Origin: Chryseobacterium camelliae
GTDB taxonomy: Bacteria; Bacteroidota; Bacteroidia; Flavobacteriales; Weeksellaceae
Assembly (NCBI RefSeq): GCF_027920545.1
Contig: NZ_CP115859.1
Location: 434,001 to 498,000 of the forward strand
DNA: 64,000 nucleotides
Reading direction: 5' to 3'
The notes below the pieces were generated by a model. That model made no database searches, was not told the origin of the DNA, and saw only the letters and a list, made by a program, of their open reading frames with translations. The number at the start of each line of letters is the position of its first letter. The first letter of the stretch is position 1. Below are positions 8,705 through 17,419 of this stretch, piece by piece. The position numbers were made by a program, and so were the translations under genes.

Positions 8705-9400
8705 ATGATTTTTATTCAACTCATATTGGCACACTTACTCGGAGACTTTATTCTTCAGCCAAACTCTTGGGTTGCAGAGAAGGAAAATAAAAAACTTAAG
8801 AGTAAATATTTGTACCTTCATGTTCTGATACATACGGTTTTAAGTTTTATTTTTCTTTGGAATTCAGAACTTTGGTGGGTAGCCGTGTTGGTGGGAGTTT
8901 CGCACTTTATTATTGATGCTGCAAAACTGAATTTTCAGACCATTAAAAATAAAAAAAGCTGGTTTTTTATCGATCAGGCATTACATATTGCAGTGATTGC
9001 AGGAGTTTCTTTCGGTTTTAATGAATTCAATTTTGAATTTTTAAAAAATCAGAACTTCTTAAAAATATTGATGGCAGCCTTGTTTTTAACGACACCTGCT
9101 TCAATTTTCATTAAAATAATGTTGTCATCCTGGACGCCCGTTCCGGAGGCAGCAAGTAATATACAAACCGAATCTTTATCCAGCGCAGGAAAGTATATCG
9201 GAATTTTAGAACGTTTACTCGTTTTCACTTTTATCATGGTGAATCATTGGGAAGGCGTAGGTTTTATGGTAGCTGCAAAATCTGTTTTCAGATTCAGCGA
9301 CTTGGCACAGGCCAAACAAAGAAAATTAACGGAATATGTACTCATCGGTACATTGCTGAGCTTTGGAATGGCGGTTTTAACAGGAATTTTAATTAAATAA
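8705..9400 (+). CDS. DUF3307 integral membrane protein
   Basis: 231 residues with about six hydrophobic segments. The N-terminus MIFIQLILAHLLGDFILQPNSW, the HVLIHTVLSF stretch and FIIDAAKL carry the conserved His/Asp residues in membrane segments that define DUF3307. The function is not known. The ATG lies one base after the stop of the SatD gene, so translation is likely coupled and the two probably act together, for example as a stress sensor and its membrane partner (inference). The purC gene follows after 21 bases and may share the transcript. Confidence 0.85.
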   Translation: MIFIQLILAHLLGDFILQPNSWVAEKENKKLKSKYLYLHVLIHTVLSFIFLWNSELWWVAVLVGVSHFIIDAAKLNFQTIKNKKSWFFIDQALHIAVIAGVSFGFNEFNFEFLKNQNFLKILMAALFLTTPASIFIKIMLSSWTPVPEAASNIQTESLSSAGKYIGILERLLVFTFIMVNHWEGVGFMVAAKSVFRFSDLAQAKQRKLTEYVLIGTLLSFGMAVLTGILIK

Positions 9401-9421
9401 TAAAAATAAATCTAGTAAGAA

Positions 9422-10141
9422 ATGGAAAAGAAAGAAATGTTGTACGAAGGGAAAGCAAAACAAGTATTTGCTACCGATAATCCTGATCAAGTAGTAGTAC
9501 GTTTTAAAGACGATGCTACCGCATTTAATGCTCAAAAAAGAGGATCTGTTGATTTGAAAGGTGAAATGAACAACGCCATCACCACTTTGATTTTTGAATA
9601 TTTAAATGAAAAAGGGATTAAGACTCATTTCATTAAACAATTGAACGAAAGAGAGCAATTGGTAAGAAAAGTATCTATCATTCCTTTGGAAATGGTGGTA
9701 AGAAACTATTCTGCAGGAAGTATGGCTCAAAGATTAGGAGTTGAAGAAGGAATCAAATCTCCGGTTACCATCTTCGACATCTGCTACAAAAAAGATGAGT
9801 TGGGAGATCCGCTTATCAACGATCACCACGCTGTTTTCTTAGGTGCTGCCACTTACGAAGAGCTTGATGAAATGTATGAATTAACTTCTGACATCAACGA
9901 AATCTTAATTGATTTATTCGACAAAATGAACATCATCTTGGTTGATTTCAAAATTGAATTAGGGAAGACTTCTGACGGTGAGATTATCCTGGCAGACGAA
10001 ATTTCGCCTGATACTTGCAGACTTTGGGATAAAGATACGATGAAGAAACTGGATAAAGACAGATTCAGAAGAGATTTAGGAGAAGTTACCGAAGCATATG
10101 TTGAGATCTATAACAGATTGAAAACTGTACTTGCTAAATAA
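9422..10141 (+). CDS. purC: Phosphoribosylaminoimidazole-succinocarboxamide synthase
   Basis: 239 residues, normal for a single-domain SAICAR synthetase. It joins aspartate to CAIR using ATP in de novo purine synthesis. Recognisable are the N-terminal YEGKAKQVF loop, [12 protein letters not shown], the [14 protein letters not shown] block and [16 protein letters not shown]. It sits 21 bases after the DUF3307 gene without a visible terminator or promoter, and purF follows after a 118-base spacer, so the two purine genes are probably expressed together. Confidence 0.97.
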   Translation: MEKKEMLYEGKAKQVFATDNPDQVVVRFKDDATAFNAQKRGSVDLKGEMNNAITTLIFEYLNEKGIKTHFIKQLNEREQLVRKVSIIPLEMVVRNYSAGSMAQRLGVEEGIKSPVTIFDICYKKDELGDPLINDHHAVFLGAATYEELDEMYELTSDINEILIDLFDKMNIILVDFKIELGKTSDGEIILADEISPDTCRLWDKDTMKKLDKDRFRRDLGEVTEAYVEIYNRLKTVLAK

Positions 10142-10149
10142 TTTAGGCT

Positions 10150-10234
10150 AGAAGCCAGAAGTTGGATGCTGGAAGTTTAATAGCAAAAATAAAAGTTTAG
10201 TTGTAAACCTCAGACTTCAAGCTCCCAGCTTCCA
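10150..10234. repeat. Imperfect inverted repeat in purC-purF spacer
   Basis: Two ~30-base arms (10150-10178 and 10205-10234) rich in GAAG/CTGG words are roughly complementary: 18 of about 30 positions match by eye, with more as G-U pairs. It resembles the degenerate 'gaagctggaag'-type spacer repeats of chryseobacteria. It could fold in the mRNA between the two purine genes. Confidence 0.35.
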
Positions 10235-10259
10235 TCATTATAATTTAGAAAAAATAGAA

Positions 10260-11759
10260 ATGAAAAGTTTAGACATTCATAAAAGTGAATATTTAAAACA
10301 GTTTGAAACTCAAACCTACGGAAGAAATCTTTTCAGAACGCAGGAAGAAGAGAGATTAGACGCTCCGAATGAAGAGTGCGGTATCTTCGGAATGTATTCT
10401 GACAACGATTTGGATACGTTTTCTCTTTCACAGTTCGGGCTTTTTGCACTTCAGCACAGAGGTCAGGAAGCTTGTGGTATTTCTGTTCTGAAAGACGGAA
10501 AAATCACCAATATGAAAGATGAAGGCTTGGTATTAGACGTTTATAAAGAGATCCAGGATCCTGAAACTTTTATGGGAAATTCTGCAATCGGACACACCCG
10601 TTATACCACTGCAGGAGATAAAAAGAAGTATAATTTCCAGCCATTTTTCGCCAAAAACGAATATGACCAGATTATCCTGTCTATTGCACACAACGGTAAC
10701 CTTACCAATGCAAAAGAATTAAAAGCTGAGCTGGAAGCTGAAGGTGTTGTTTTCAGAGCTACTTCGGATTCAGAGGTTATTTTAAGATTAATTCAAAAAA
10801 ATCTTGATCTAGGACTTCGTGGAGCAATTAAAGCAACCATGGAGAAAATTGAAGGAGCCTATTCGGTGGTAGGGATGACGAGAAATAAATTCTTCGCATT
10901 CAGAGATTTCAACGGAATCAGACCTTTGGTTTTAGGAGCTATTAACGAAAATTCTTACGTTGTGGCCTCAGAATCTGTAGCTTTAGATGCAGTTGGAGCA
11001 CAGTATGTCCGTGATATTTTACCGGGAGAAATCATTTATACCAATGAAAATGAACCCGGGAAATTACACTCAATCATGGTGGATGAAGAAAAAGCCAAGC
11101 AAAGAATCTGCTCATTCGAGTACATTTATTTTGCAAGACCTGACTCTTCTTTAGAAAATATCAATGTTTACGAAATCAGAGAAAAATCGGGAGAAAAAAT
11201 CTGGGAACAGGCTCCGGTAGAAGCTGATATGGTAATTGGGGTTCCTGATTCAGGAGTTCCTGCTGCCATCGGATTTTCTAAAGCTTCTGGAATTCCCTTC
11301 CGTCCGGTTTTGATTAAAAACAGATATATCGGAAGAAGCTTCATTGTACCGACTCAGGAAATGAGAGAAAGAGTAGTGAACTTAAAATTGAATCCGATTA
11401 TTTCTGAAATGAAGGATAAAAGAGTAGTCATTATCGACGATTCTATCGTTCGTGGAACTACTTCTAAAAGATTGGTTAAAATCCTTAAAGATGCAGGCGT
11501 GAAGGAAATTCACTTCAGAAGTGTTTCTCCGCCCATTATTGCCCCTTGTTATTTAGGAATCGACACTCCGTCTAAAGATGACCTGATTTCAGCAAATATG
11601 ACGACCGAAGAACTTAGAACTTATTTAGGTGTAAATTCTTTAGAGTTTTTAAGCATAGACAATCTAAAAAGCATTTTAGGTTCTGCTAATCACTGCTTCG
11701 GATGTTTCACAGAGGAGTACCCTGTAGGAAAAGGAGAAGAATTGGAATTATTTAATTAA
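10260..11759 (+). CDS. purF: Amidophosphoribosyltransferase
   Basis: 499 residues. It makes phosphoribosylamine from PRPP and glutamine, the first committed step of purine synthesis. Catalytic Cys40 is in NEECGIFGMY; the 39 residues before it form a longer leader than in E. coli and would have to be removed to free the Cys, as in the propeptide-containing Bacillus-type enzymes. The glutaminase domain is followed by the PRPP-binding block VVIIDDSIVRGTTSKRL. Cysteines positioned as in the iron-sulphur Bacillus type are partly present (CSFEYIYF, HCFGCFTEEYP). It ends at the bidirectional terminator at 11783-11816. Confidence 0.97.
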   Translation: MKSLDIHKSEYLKQFETQTYGRNLFRTQEEERLDAPNEECGIFGMYSDNDLDTFSLSQFGLFALQHRGQEACGISVLKDGKITNMKDEGLVLDVYKEIQDPETFMGNSAIGHTRYTTAGDKKKYNFQPFFAKNEYDQIILSIAHNGNLTNAKELKAELEAEGVVFRATSDSEVILRLIQKNLDLGLRGAIKATMEKIEGAYSVVGMTRNKFFAFRDFNGIRPLVLGAINENSYVVASESVALDAVGAQYVRDILPGEIIYTNENEPGKLHSIMVDEEKAKQRICSFEYIYFARPDSSLENINVYEIREKSGEKIWEQAPVEADMVIGVPDSGVPAAIGFSKASGIPFRPVLIKNRYIGRSFIVPTQEMRERVVNLKLNPIISEMKDKRVVIIDDSIVRGTTSKRLVKILKDAGVKEIHFRSVSPPIIAPCYLGIDTPSKDDLISANMTTEELRTYLGVNSLEFLSIDNLKSILGSANHCFGCFTEEYPVGKGEELELFN

Positions 11760-11782
11760 TTCTTTACTACATACAAAAATAA

Positions 11783-11816
11783 ATGTCAGACTTAAAAATT
11801 AAGTCTGACATTTTTT
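11783..11816. terminator. Bidirectional terminator between purF and the outer-membrane protein gene
   Basis: A perfect 12-bp stem, ATGTCAGACTTA / TAAGTCTGACAT, with loop AAAAT and T-runs on both strands. It serves convergent genes. An almost identical copy occurs at 12567-12600. Confidence 0.92.
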
Positions 11817-11832
11817 ATTAAAACTAAATTGT

Positions 11833-12408
11833 TTAGAATTTATAAGCGATACCTACTTGGAATACACTGTTTCTGATGGCATCAGAAGGATTGTTCTCTA
11901 CAATATCAGTGGCTCCGGCAACGAATCTTGCGGTAACTCCAAATCCTTGTGCAATATAATAACCAGCTCCTATTCCAACACCAAAGTCAAATCCTTTGTA
12001 AAATTGATCTACATCTACAGAACCTCCGTCTCCTTTCATTTTTCTACTAATTGCAAAGCTGAATTGAGGACCAGCTTCCAAATAGAATTCAGGAAGAACA
12101 TTATACTGTAGCATTACAGGAACAGAGATATAATCAAGGTTTAATCTTACGTCTGAAAAATCCTCACTTTTGGCTCCCATCCCGTTATACAAAACCTCGG
12201 GTTGTACACTGAAAGAAGATGCTACCGGAATATTGGCAAATACACCTGCATAAAGTCCGGCTTTTGCTTTCGCATCATCAGAATTAATAGAAGCTACGTT
12301 AAGACCTGCTTTTACACCAAATGATACAGGAGATGAAGATTTTGTTTTTTCTTGAGCGAATGTTAAAGAACTGATCGCAATAGCAATTCCTAAGATTAAT
12401 TTTTTCAT
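11833..12408 (-). CDS. PorT-family outer-membrane beta-barrel protein (paralogue 1)
   Basis: 191 residues with a signal peptide (MKKLILGIAIAISSLTFAQ) and a small beta-barrel of the 'porin family / outer membrane protein beta-barrel' type: alternating strands such as VSFGVKAGLNVASI, SFSVQPEVLYNGMG and YLEAGPQFSFAIS, ending in FQVGIAYKF with a C-terminal Phe typical of barrels. The molecule transported, if any, is unknown; many such proteins are structural. It is a tandem paralogue of 12638-13300, and even the downstream terminator is duplicated, so the pair arose by local duplication. Confidence 0.88.
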   Translation of the reverse strand: MKKLILGIAIAISSLTFAQEKTKSSSPVSFGVKAGLNVASINSDDAKAKAGLYAGVFANIPVASSFSVQPEVLYNGMGAKSEDFSDVRLNLDYISVPVMLQYNVLPEFYLEAGPQFSFAISRKMKGDGGSVDVDQFYKGFDFGVGIGAGYYIAQGFGVTARFVAGATDIVENNPSDAIRNSVFQVGIAYKF

Positions 12409-12442
12409 AATTATTATTTTTAAATATTTTCAAACTTTAACC

Positions 12443-12458
12443 AGCAAATTTCTTGCCA
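12443..12458 (-). promoter_or_regulatory. Sigma-54-like -24/-12 promoter of the beta-barrel gene
   Basis: On the minus strand TGGCAAGAAATTTGCT, which fits TGGCAC-N5-TTGCW with GG and GC at the correct distance. It lies 35 bases upstream of the ATG at 12408. Whether RpoN acts here needs testing. Confidence 0.5.
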
Positions 12459-12566
12459 AAATTTATTAATTTCACTTATTATCAGTAATAAAATAGTCAT
12501 ATTTTATCAAAAACAAAATAATTTCTATGCTTAAATATTTTTATTTTCACTTATGCTGATATAAAA

Positions 12567-12600
12567 ATGTCAGACTTAAAAATTAAGCCTGACATTTTTT
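12567..12600 (-). terminator. Terminator of beta-barrel paralogue 2
   Basis: Stem ATGTCAGACTTA / TAAGCCTGACAT, one G-U pair, loop AAAAT and flanking A/T runs: the same hairpin as at 11783, duplicated along with the gene. Confidence 0.88.
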
Positions 12601-12637
12601 ATTGAAATTAAAATTTGTTCTTGAAATTGATCTGGGA

Positions 12638-13300
12638 TTAGAATTTAAATGCTAAACCAACCTGGAAAACATTATTTCTGATCGCATCAGATCCGCTTGG
12701 TCTGTCTTTAGCAACATCGGTTACACCCGCAACATATCTTGCAGTAAGACCGATATTATCTGTAAAATAATACCCCGCTCCGATACCGATTCCGAAATTG
12801 AATGTATTCAGGTTATCTTTATCGATATCTTCAGTTCCGCTGGTTGTCGTCGTGCTACCTCCTATAACTGTTGTCTGGTCATACTTTTCTTTGGCTACAA
12901 CATTAAAACCAAACTCAGGACCTGCTTCTAAATAAAAATTCGGAACGAAGTTGTACTGGAACATTACCGGTACAGTAATATATCCTAAATCTGTTGTATA
13001 AGATCTTTTAACACTGTTATTCGCATCAACTACATTATTGTATACTGCTTTACTTCCGTACTGGCTATACAAAACCTCTGGCTGAATGCTGAATGAGCTG
13101 GCAACAGGAATATTAGCAAAAACACCTGCGTTAAAACCGATTTTTGATTTTTGGTCATCTAATCCTTCATCTTTAGAAAGTGAAGAAACGTTCATACCTG
13201 CTTTAACACCAAATGAAACCGGACTAGATGAAGATTTTGCCTGTTGTGCAAATGCTAACGTGCTTGCCGTTACTGCTAATCCTAAAATTAACTTTTTCAT
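12638..13300 (-). CDS. PorT-family outer-membrane beta-barrel protein (paralogue 2)
   Basis: 220 residues; signal peptide MKKLILGLAVTASTLAFAQ. It aligns along its length with the neighbour at 11833-12408 (VSFGVKAGMNVSSL, SFSIQPEVLYSQYG, YLEAGPEFGFNV, and the shared C-terminal strand ending FQVGLAFKF). The extra ~30 residues are in surface-loop positions (around residues 55-90 and 135-160), as expected if loops diverge after duplication. Function beyond outer-membrane location is not known. Confidence 0.88.
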   Translation of the reverse strand: MKKLILGLAVTASTLAFAQQAKSSSSPVSFGVKAGMNVSSLSKDEGLDDQKSKIGFNAGVFANIPVASSFSIQPEVLYSQYGSKAVYNNVVDANNSVKRSYTTDLGYITVPVMFQYNFVPNFYLEAGPEFGFNVVAKEKYDQTTVIGGSTTTTSGTEDIDKDNLNTFNFGIGIGAGYYFTDNIGLTARYVAGVTDVAKDRPSGSDAIRNNVFQVGLAFKF

Positions 13301-13382
13301 AACTTTTAATTTTTTTAATATTTACTACTTTATAATTTTAAATTTTACTACCGCCTGAATTTTCATCAGACGGGGAGTATCT

Positions 13383-13398
13383 TTCAAATTGCTTGCCA
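13383..13398 (-). promoter_or_regulatory. Degenerate sigma-54-like element upstream of paralogue 2
   Basis: On the minus strand TGGCAAGCAATTTGAA. It matches the element of paralogue 1 in 14 of 16 positions but has GA instead of the nearly invariant GC of the -12 box, and it is 83 bases from the ATG. It may be an ancestral promoter or a different site. Confidence 0.3.
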
Positions 13399-13424
13399 AA
13401 ATCAAAATCGGAAAAAAAAGCAAT

Positions 13425-13451
13425 AAAAAACCGTCGGAATTTCCAACGGTT
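13425..13451 (-). terminator. Terminator of aroB
   Basis: 11-bp stem AACCGTCGGAA / TTCCAACGGTT with a one-base loop as read (a larger loop in practice); six T residues follow on the minus strand. It lies ~115 bases past the aroB stop. Confidence 0.75.
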
Positions 13452-13564
13452 AAAAATTTTATAAAACTGATATTCAACAAAATAAATACAAATCAAAAAC
13501 AATGTTTAGAATAGTTCTAAATTTTATTTTCCATTAAAAACAGCTTAAAATTTATGCTAAAAAA

Positions 13565-14611
13565 CTAAGCATTATTCAATTTTCTATAGAATTTCAACGA
13601 TTCTGCTATGTTCTTCTGACTGCATTGATGATCAAAAATACATGAACCGATTCCGGAAAGCAAAGAAAAATTGATTTTACTGTTTACATTTTTCTTATCA
13701 TTTAATAATAAGGTAAAGATATCTTCGTCCTTAAAATCACTAATATCTAAATAAGGATAGTATTTCTGAACATTTTCAATAATAATCTGTGAGTCCTCCT
13801 CCGAAAGCAATCCTTCAAGATAGGAGAGATATGCTTCACAAATAGTTCCGGCAGCTACTGCTTCACCGTGAAGAACAGGATTTCCCTGTTCAAGACATAA
13901 GCTTTCAATAGCGTGACCTATGGTATGAGCAAAGTTTAATGTTTTTCTGATATTTTTCTCATGAAAATCCTGATCCACAACATTCTGCTTAATATTCATG
14001 GAAGCCTGGATATGAGGAATTACACTTTCAATATCTAATTTGTTAATACGTATAAGATTTTCCCAGTGATTTTTATCGGCGATCAATCCATGTTTCAGCA
14101 TTTCTGCAAAACCGCTTCTCAATTCTTTAAAAGGAAGGGTTTCTAAAAACTTGGGATATACAAAAATCTGTTCAGGGAACGTGAAAGTTCCCACCATATT
14201 TTTAAAATGCATCAGGTCAATTCCTGTTTTTCCTCCTATAGACGCGTCACACATCGATAAAAGAGTTGTAGGAATATTGATAAACTGAATTCCTCTTTTG
14301 TAGGTAGAAGCTACAAAACCACCCATATCTGTAATCACACCGCCCCCTAAATTGATCACCAATGCTTTTCTGTCTGCCTGCATTTCCGTCAAAATTTCCC
14401 AAAGCTGGTTTGCCGTTTGAATATTTTTCATTTCTTCTCCGGCTTCTATTTCAAGAATTTCAAACCCTAAATCGGTCTCCATATTTCCTAAAAGAACCGG
14501 AAGACAATATTCATGGGTATTTTCATCGACCAGGATAAAAATTTTACTAAATGAATTTCCGTGGAGAAAATCGTTTAATTGAGAAAAATTGTCATTTAAT
14601 ATCGTTATCAT
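13565..14611 (-). CDS. aroB: 3-dehydroquinate synthase
   Basis: 348 residues from the ATG at 14611 (MITILNDNFSQLNDFL). The frame is open to 14653, but the -7 box at 14651-14658 rules out that start. The enzyme converts DAHP to 3-dehydroquinate in the shikimate pathway, using NAD+ and a divalent metal. Visible motifs: NLGGGVITDMGGFVASTYKRG (nucleotide-binding region), PTTLLSMCDASIGGKTGID, and the metal-ligand region NFAHTIGHAIESL with HGEAVAAG. It is divergent from the pseudouridine synthase gene with promoters about 35 bases apart. Confidence 0.96.
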   Translation of the reverse strand: MITILNDNFSQLNDFLHGNSFSKIFILVDENTHEYCLPVLLGNMETDLGFEILEIEAGEEMKNIQTANQLWEILTEMQADRKALVINLGGGVITDMGGFVASTYKRGIQFINIPTTLLSMCDASIGGKTGIDLMHFKNMVGTFTFPEQIFVYPKFLETLPFKELRSGFAEMLKHGLIADKNHWENLIRINKLDIESVIPHIQASMNIKQNVVDQDFHEKNIRKTLNFAHTIGHAIESLCLEQGNPVLHGEAVAAGTICEAYLSYLEGLLSEEDSQIIIENVQKYYPYLDISDFKDEDIFTLLLNDKKNVNSKINFSLLSGIGSCIFDHQCSQKNIAESLKFYRKLNNA

Positions 14612-14650
14612 TTTCAGAATTTCTATAAGGTTAATTGTAAAACAATATTG

Positions 14651-14658
14651 CAAAGTTA
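14651..14658 (-). promoter_or_regulatory. -7 box of aroB
   Basis: On the minus strand TAACTTTG, 40 bases upstream of the aroB ATG. Confidence 0.6.
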
Positions 14659-14691
14659 TGATTCTTAATTTTTAACTCGTTATTAAATTAC

Positions 14692-14699
14692 TATCTTTG
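14692..14699 (+). promoter_or_regulatory. -7 box of the pseudouridine synthase gene
   Basis: TATCTTTG, 15 bases upstream of the ATG at 14714; divergent partner of the aroB promoter. Confidence 0.7.
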
Positions 14700-14713
14700 C
14701 ACAAATATTTAGC

Positions 14714-15865
14714 ATGAGCAGAGACAATAATTCAGGAAGACCAAAGAAACCAAGAAGTTCAACAAGAAATAATTCTGATGATTCTCGTGCTTCAAGATCA
14801 GGACATTCTTCTGGTTCAAAACCTTTCAAAAAAACCTTTCCAAAAGCTGGGGAAAGAAATACTGATTCCAGAAGAAGCGGTGGTACAAGCTACCAAGACA
14901 GAATGGATAAGAAATTTGGAAAAACTGAACAAAAAGACTTTATTACCAATTCGAGTGAAGAAAAAAAACCATTCGGAAAATCAGCTCCAAAAAGAGGCGG
15001 TAGCAGACCAAATACCTTTGATACAAGAAATAAGTATGAAAGAGGTAGTTTAAAGTATGGCAGAAGACCGGGAAGTTCAGATGACAGAAACCAAGATGGT
15101 GCAAAGTCTTTCGTACAAAAAAGAAGGCTGAACAAAATTGACAAAGACATCCATAAAGATACTATTCGTCTTAATAAATACATTGCTAATTCAGGAATTT
15201 GCAGCAGAAGAGAAGCTGACGAACTGATCACTCAGGGTTTAGTAGAAGTAAACGGAAAAGTGGTAACTGAAATGGGATATCAGGTTCAGAAAATAGATAA
15301 AGTGGTTTTTGACGGACAGAACATCACTCCTGAAAAACCTGTTTATGTACTTTTGAATAAACCAAAAGGATATATTTCTACCACAAAAGATGATAAAGCA
15401 AGAAAAACAGTAATGGATTTGGTAGCAAACGCTTCTCCGTATCGTGTTTTTCCCGTGGGAAGATTGGACAGATCAACAACAGGGGTTATTCTTTTAACGA
15501 ATGACGGACACATGACGAAGAAATTGACTCACCCGTCTTTTGATGCAAAAAAGATTTATCATGTAACGTTGGATAAAAAGCTGACACATGAAGATATGAA
15601 GCTTATTGTAGAAGGAATTCGTCTGGATGAAGGAGTAGCCGTTGTAGACCAGATTTCATACATCGAAGGAAAACCTAAAAATGAAGTCGGTATCGAGATT
15701 CACATCGGTTGGAACCGTGTAATCAGAAGAATTTTCCAACGATTAGGATACGAAGTGGAGGCTTTAGACAGAGTAATGTTCGCAGGATTAACGAAGAAAA
15801 ATATTAAAAGAGGACACTGGAGAATTCTTACAGAACAGGAAGTGAATAACTTAAAAATGTTATAA
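14714..15865 (+). CDS. RluB/RsuA-type rRNA pseudouridine synthase with long basic N-terminal tail
   Basis: 383 residues. Residues ~1-145 are low-complexity, rich in Ser, Arg, Gly, Lys and Asn, and likely disordered. An S4 RNA-binding domain follows (IRLNKYIANSGICSRREADELI, ~151-195), then the catalytic domain with GRLDRSTTGVILLTNDG (catalytic Asp252). The family isomerises uridine in 23S or 16S rRNA; the RluB-like architecture suggests 23S. The N-terminal tail is flavobacterial in style and probably helps RNA or ribosome binding (inference). It ends at a terminator shared with the opposing gene. Confidence 0.92.
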   Translation: MSRDNNSGRPKKPRSSTRNNSDDSRASRSGHSSGSKPFKKTFPKAGERNTDSRRSGGTSYQDRMDKKFGKTEQKDFITNSSEEKKPFGKSAPKRGGSRPNTFDTRNKYERGSLKYGRRPGSSDDRNQDGAKSFVQKRRLNKIDKDIHKDTIRLNKYIANSGICSRREADELITQGLVEVNGKVVTEMGYQVQKIDKVVFDGQNITPEKPVYVLLNKPKGYISTTKDDKARKTVMDLVANASPYRVFPVGRLDRSTTGVILLTNDGHMTKKLTHPSFDAKKIYHVTLDKKLTHEDMKLIVEGIRLDEGVAVVDQISYIEGKPKNEVGIEIHIGWNRVIRRIFQRLGYEVEALDRVMFAGLTKKNIKRGHWRILTEQEVNNLKML

Positions 15866-15869
15866 AAAC

Positions 15870-15896
15870 AAAAGAGACTTTTTCAAGTCTCTTTTT
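15870..15896. terminator. Bidirectional terminator
   Basis: Stem AAAGAGACTT / AAGTCTCTTT with loop TTTC and T-runs on both sides, between convergent genes. Confidence 0.85.
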
Positions 15897-16575
15897 AATT
15901 TCTTACTGTTATAAAAATAATCCAAAAAACGGTAAAGAGTATACTTAACCATAGTATTCTTTTTCCGTGTCTTCTATCTTGTTCATTGAAATAATAAACC
16001 CTTTCTCCATTCGGAAGCTGTTTTTTAAGTTTAATAATAACAATGGCAATGGCATAGCTTACAAAAATCAACATTCCCCAAGCTAATGAAAGAAGACATC
16101 CTACAACCGCAAAAATATAACCGATTGCAATATAGTTTTTGACTTCTTCAGGCTTCTCGTAATCATTTTTTAAAGAATCCAGACGTTTTTCATTAATAAC
16201 ACCCAAGTCTTCTTCAGTAATATTTTCGCCTCTTTCTTTTAATATTTTTTTGGCAGCTTCATAGTCAAACTCATTCCATTCATCTTTTTTGAAAAGAATT
16301 TCTTTTAATTCTTCATCTGAATATTCGAGTAAATAATAATCTTCCGGAATGATTACTTCCTTAGCATAATATTCAGCAACTGCATTACTGGCAACTTCAA
16401 AATCAGTATCTGAAATTAAAATCTGATATTGTATTCTTCCCGGATCTGTTACAAAACTCGGATCGAAATCTTTTTCATTATCAGTTGTCCTGTATGCAAT
16501 GGAATGATGGTTTAATATTGAAATTATTTCTTCAATAATATGTTTATCATTGCTTTTCCTAAAAATACTTTCCAT
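15895..16575 (-). CDS. Hypothetical membrane protein with DUF2007-like N-terminal domain
   Basis: 226 residues. The first ~75 residues (IIEEIISILNHHSIAYRTTDNE ... YQILISDTDFEVASNAVAEYY) resemble the small ferredoxin-like DUF2007 / 'putative signal transducing' fold; this assignment is tentative. A charged middle region is followed by hydrophobic segments at ~147-180 and ~207-224, giving about three membrane spans. No enzymatic motif is visible. Its ATG overlaps the stop of pncA (TAATG), so the two are translationally coupled, but no functional link is known. Confidence 0.7.
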   Translation of the reverse strand: MESIFRKSNDKHIIEEIISILNHHSIAYRTTDNEKDFDPSFVTDPGRIQYQILISDTDFEVASNAVAEYYAKEVIIPEDYYLLEYSDEELKEILFKKDEWNEFDYEAAKKILKERGENITEEDLGVINEKRLDSLKNDYEKPEEVKNYIAIGYIFAVVGCLLSLAWGMLIFVSYAIAIVIIKLKKQLPNGERVYYFNEQDRRHGKRILWLSILFTVFWIIFITVRN

Positions 16576-17180
16576 TATCCCAGAACAGTCACTCCTTTCT
16601 GAATCATCTCATAAATAGCATCTCTTCCGTTCTCCGGTTTCACATTAACAGCGCGTGTTCCATTGAAATGCAGGCAGGTAATATATCCGTTTGCCACCGC
16701 GTCTTTACACGTAAACTTCACACAATAATCCATTGCCAAACCTACGATCTCAACCAATTGAATTTCATGATATTTCAAAAAGTCATCCAAGCCTGTTTTC
16801 ATAAAGTGGTTATTATCCTGAAAACCACTGTAGCTGTCGATTTCCGTATTCTTCCCTTTCTGAATAATATGAGTCACTTTATCTCTGTTCAGATCTTTAT
16901 GGAATTCAGCCCCAAAAGTTCCCTGTACACAATGATCCGGCCACATAAACTGAGGAACACCATTTAAAATAATGCTTTCCCCAACTTTTCTGTCATTATT
17001 GCTTGCAAAACTCTTGTGATTAGCAGGATGCCAATCTTGCGTAAGAACTATCTGGTCATATTCGTTTTCTTCCATCAGAAGATTGATATAAGGAATTACT
17101 TCATTTGCTCCCGGAACAGCCAATGCGCCTCCTTCACAAAAATCGTTCTGTACATCGACTATTATTAATGCTTTTTTCAT
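16575..17180 (-). CDS. pncA: Nicotinamidase
   Basis: 201 residues. It deamidates nicotinamide to nicotinic acid in NAD salvage. The catalytic triad can be placed at Asp9 (IIVDVQNDF), Lys108 (IIQKGKN) and Cys153 (LAMDYCVKFT); metal ligands at Asp49/His51 (TQDWHP) and His83 (WPDHC). The DSYSGF motif is also present. Expressed leftward with the overlapping membrane-protein gene. Confidence 0.95.
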   Translation of the reverse strand: MKKALIIVDVQNDFCEGGALAVPGANEVIPYINLLMEENEYDQIVLTQDWHPANHKSFASNNDRKVGESIILNGVPQFMWPDHCVQGTFGAEFHKDLNRDKVTHIIQKGKNTEIDSYSGFQDNNHFMKTGLDDFLKYHEIQLVEIVGLAMDYCVKFTCKDAVANGYITCLHFNGTRAVNVKPENGRDAIYEMIQKGVTVLG

Positions 17181-17395
17181 ATTTTAAAATTCTCTAATTT
17201 TTGATAAATTTACAAAAACTAATCCTCAAAAATTTGCCCAAAACTGAATTTTCGGACAAATCGGCATCTAAATTATGCGTTTTTGACTGGCATTTGATTA
17301 ATTAATGATTATTGGTAATTGCAAAGACGCAAATTTGTTTATTAGAATAATTCCAGTCTGCTTTTCATTAGATCTAAAACCAAATCTTAATAGCT

Positions 17396-17403
17396 TATCT
17401 TTG
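17396..17403 (+). promoter_or_regulatory. -7 box of the DEAD-box helicase gene
   Basis: TATCTTTG, 17 bases before the ATG at 17420. Confidence 0.65.
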
Positions 17404-17419
17404 CACTAAATAAGTTTTT

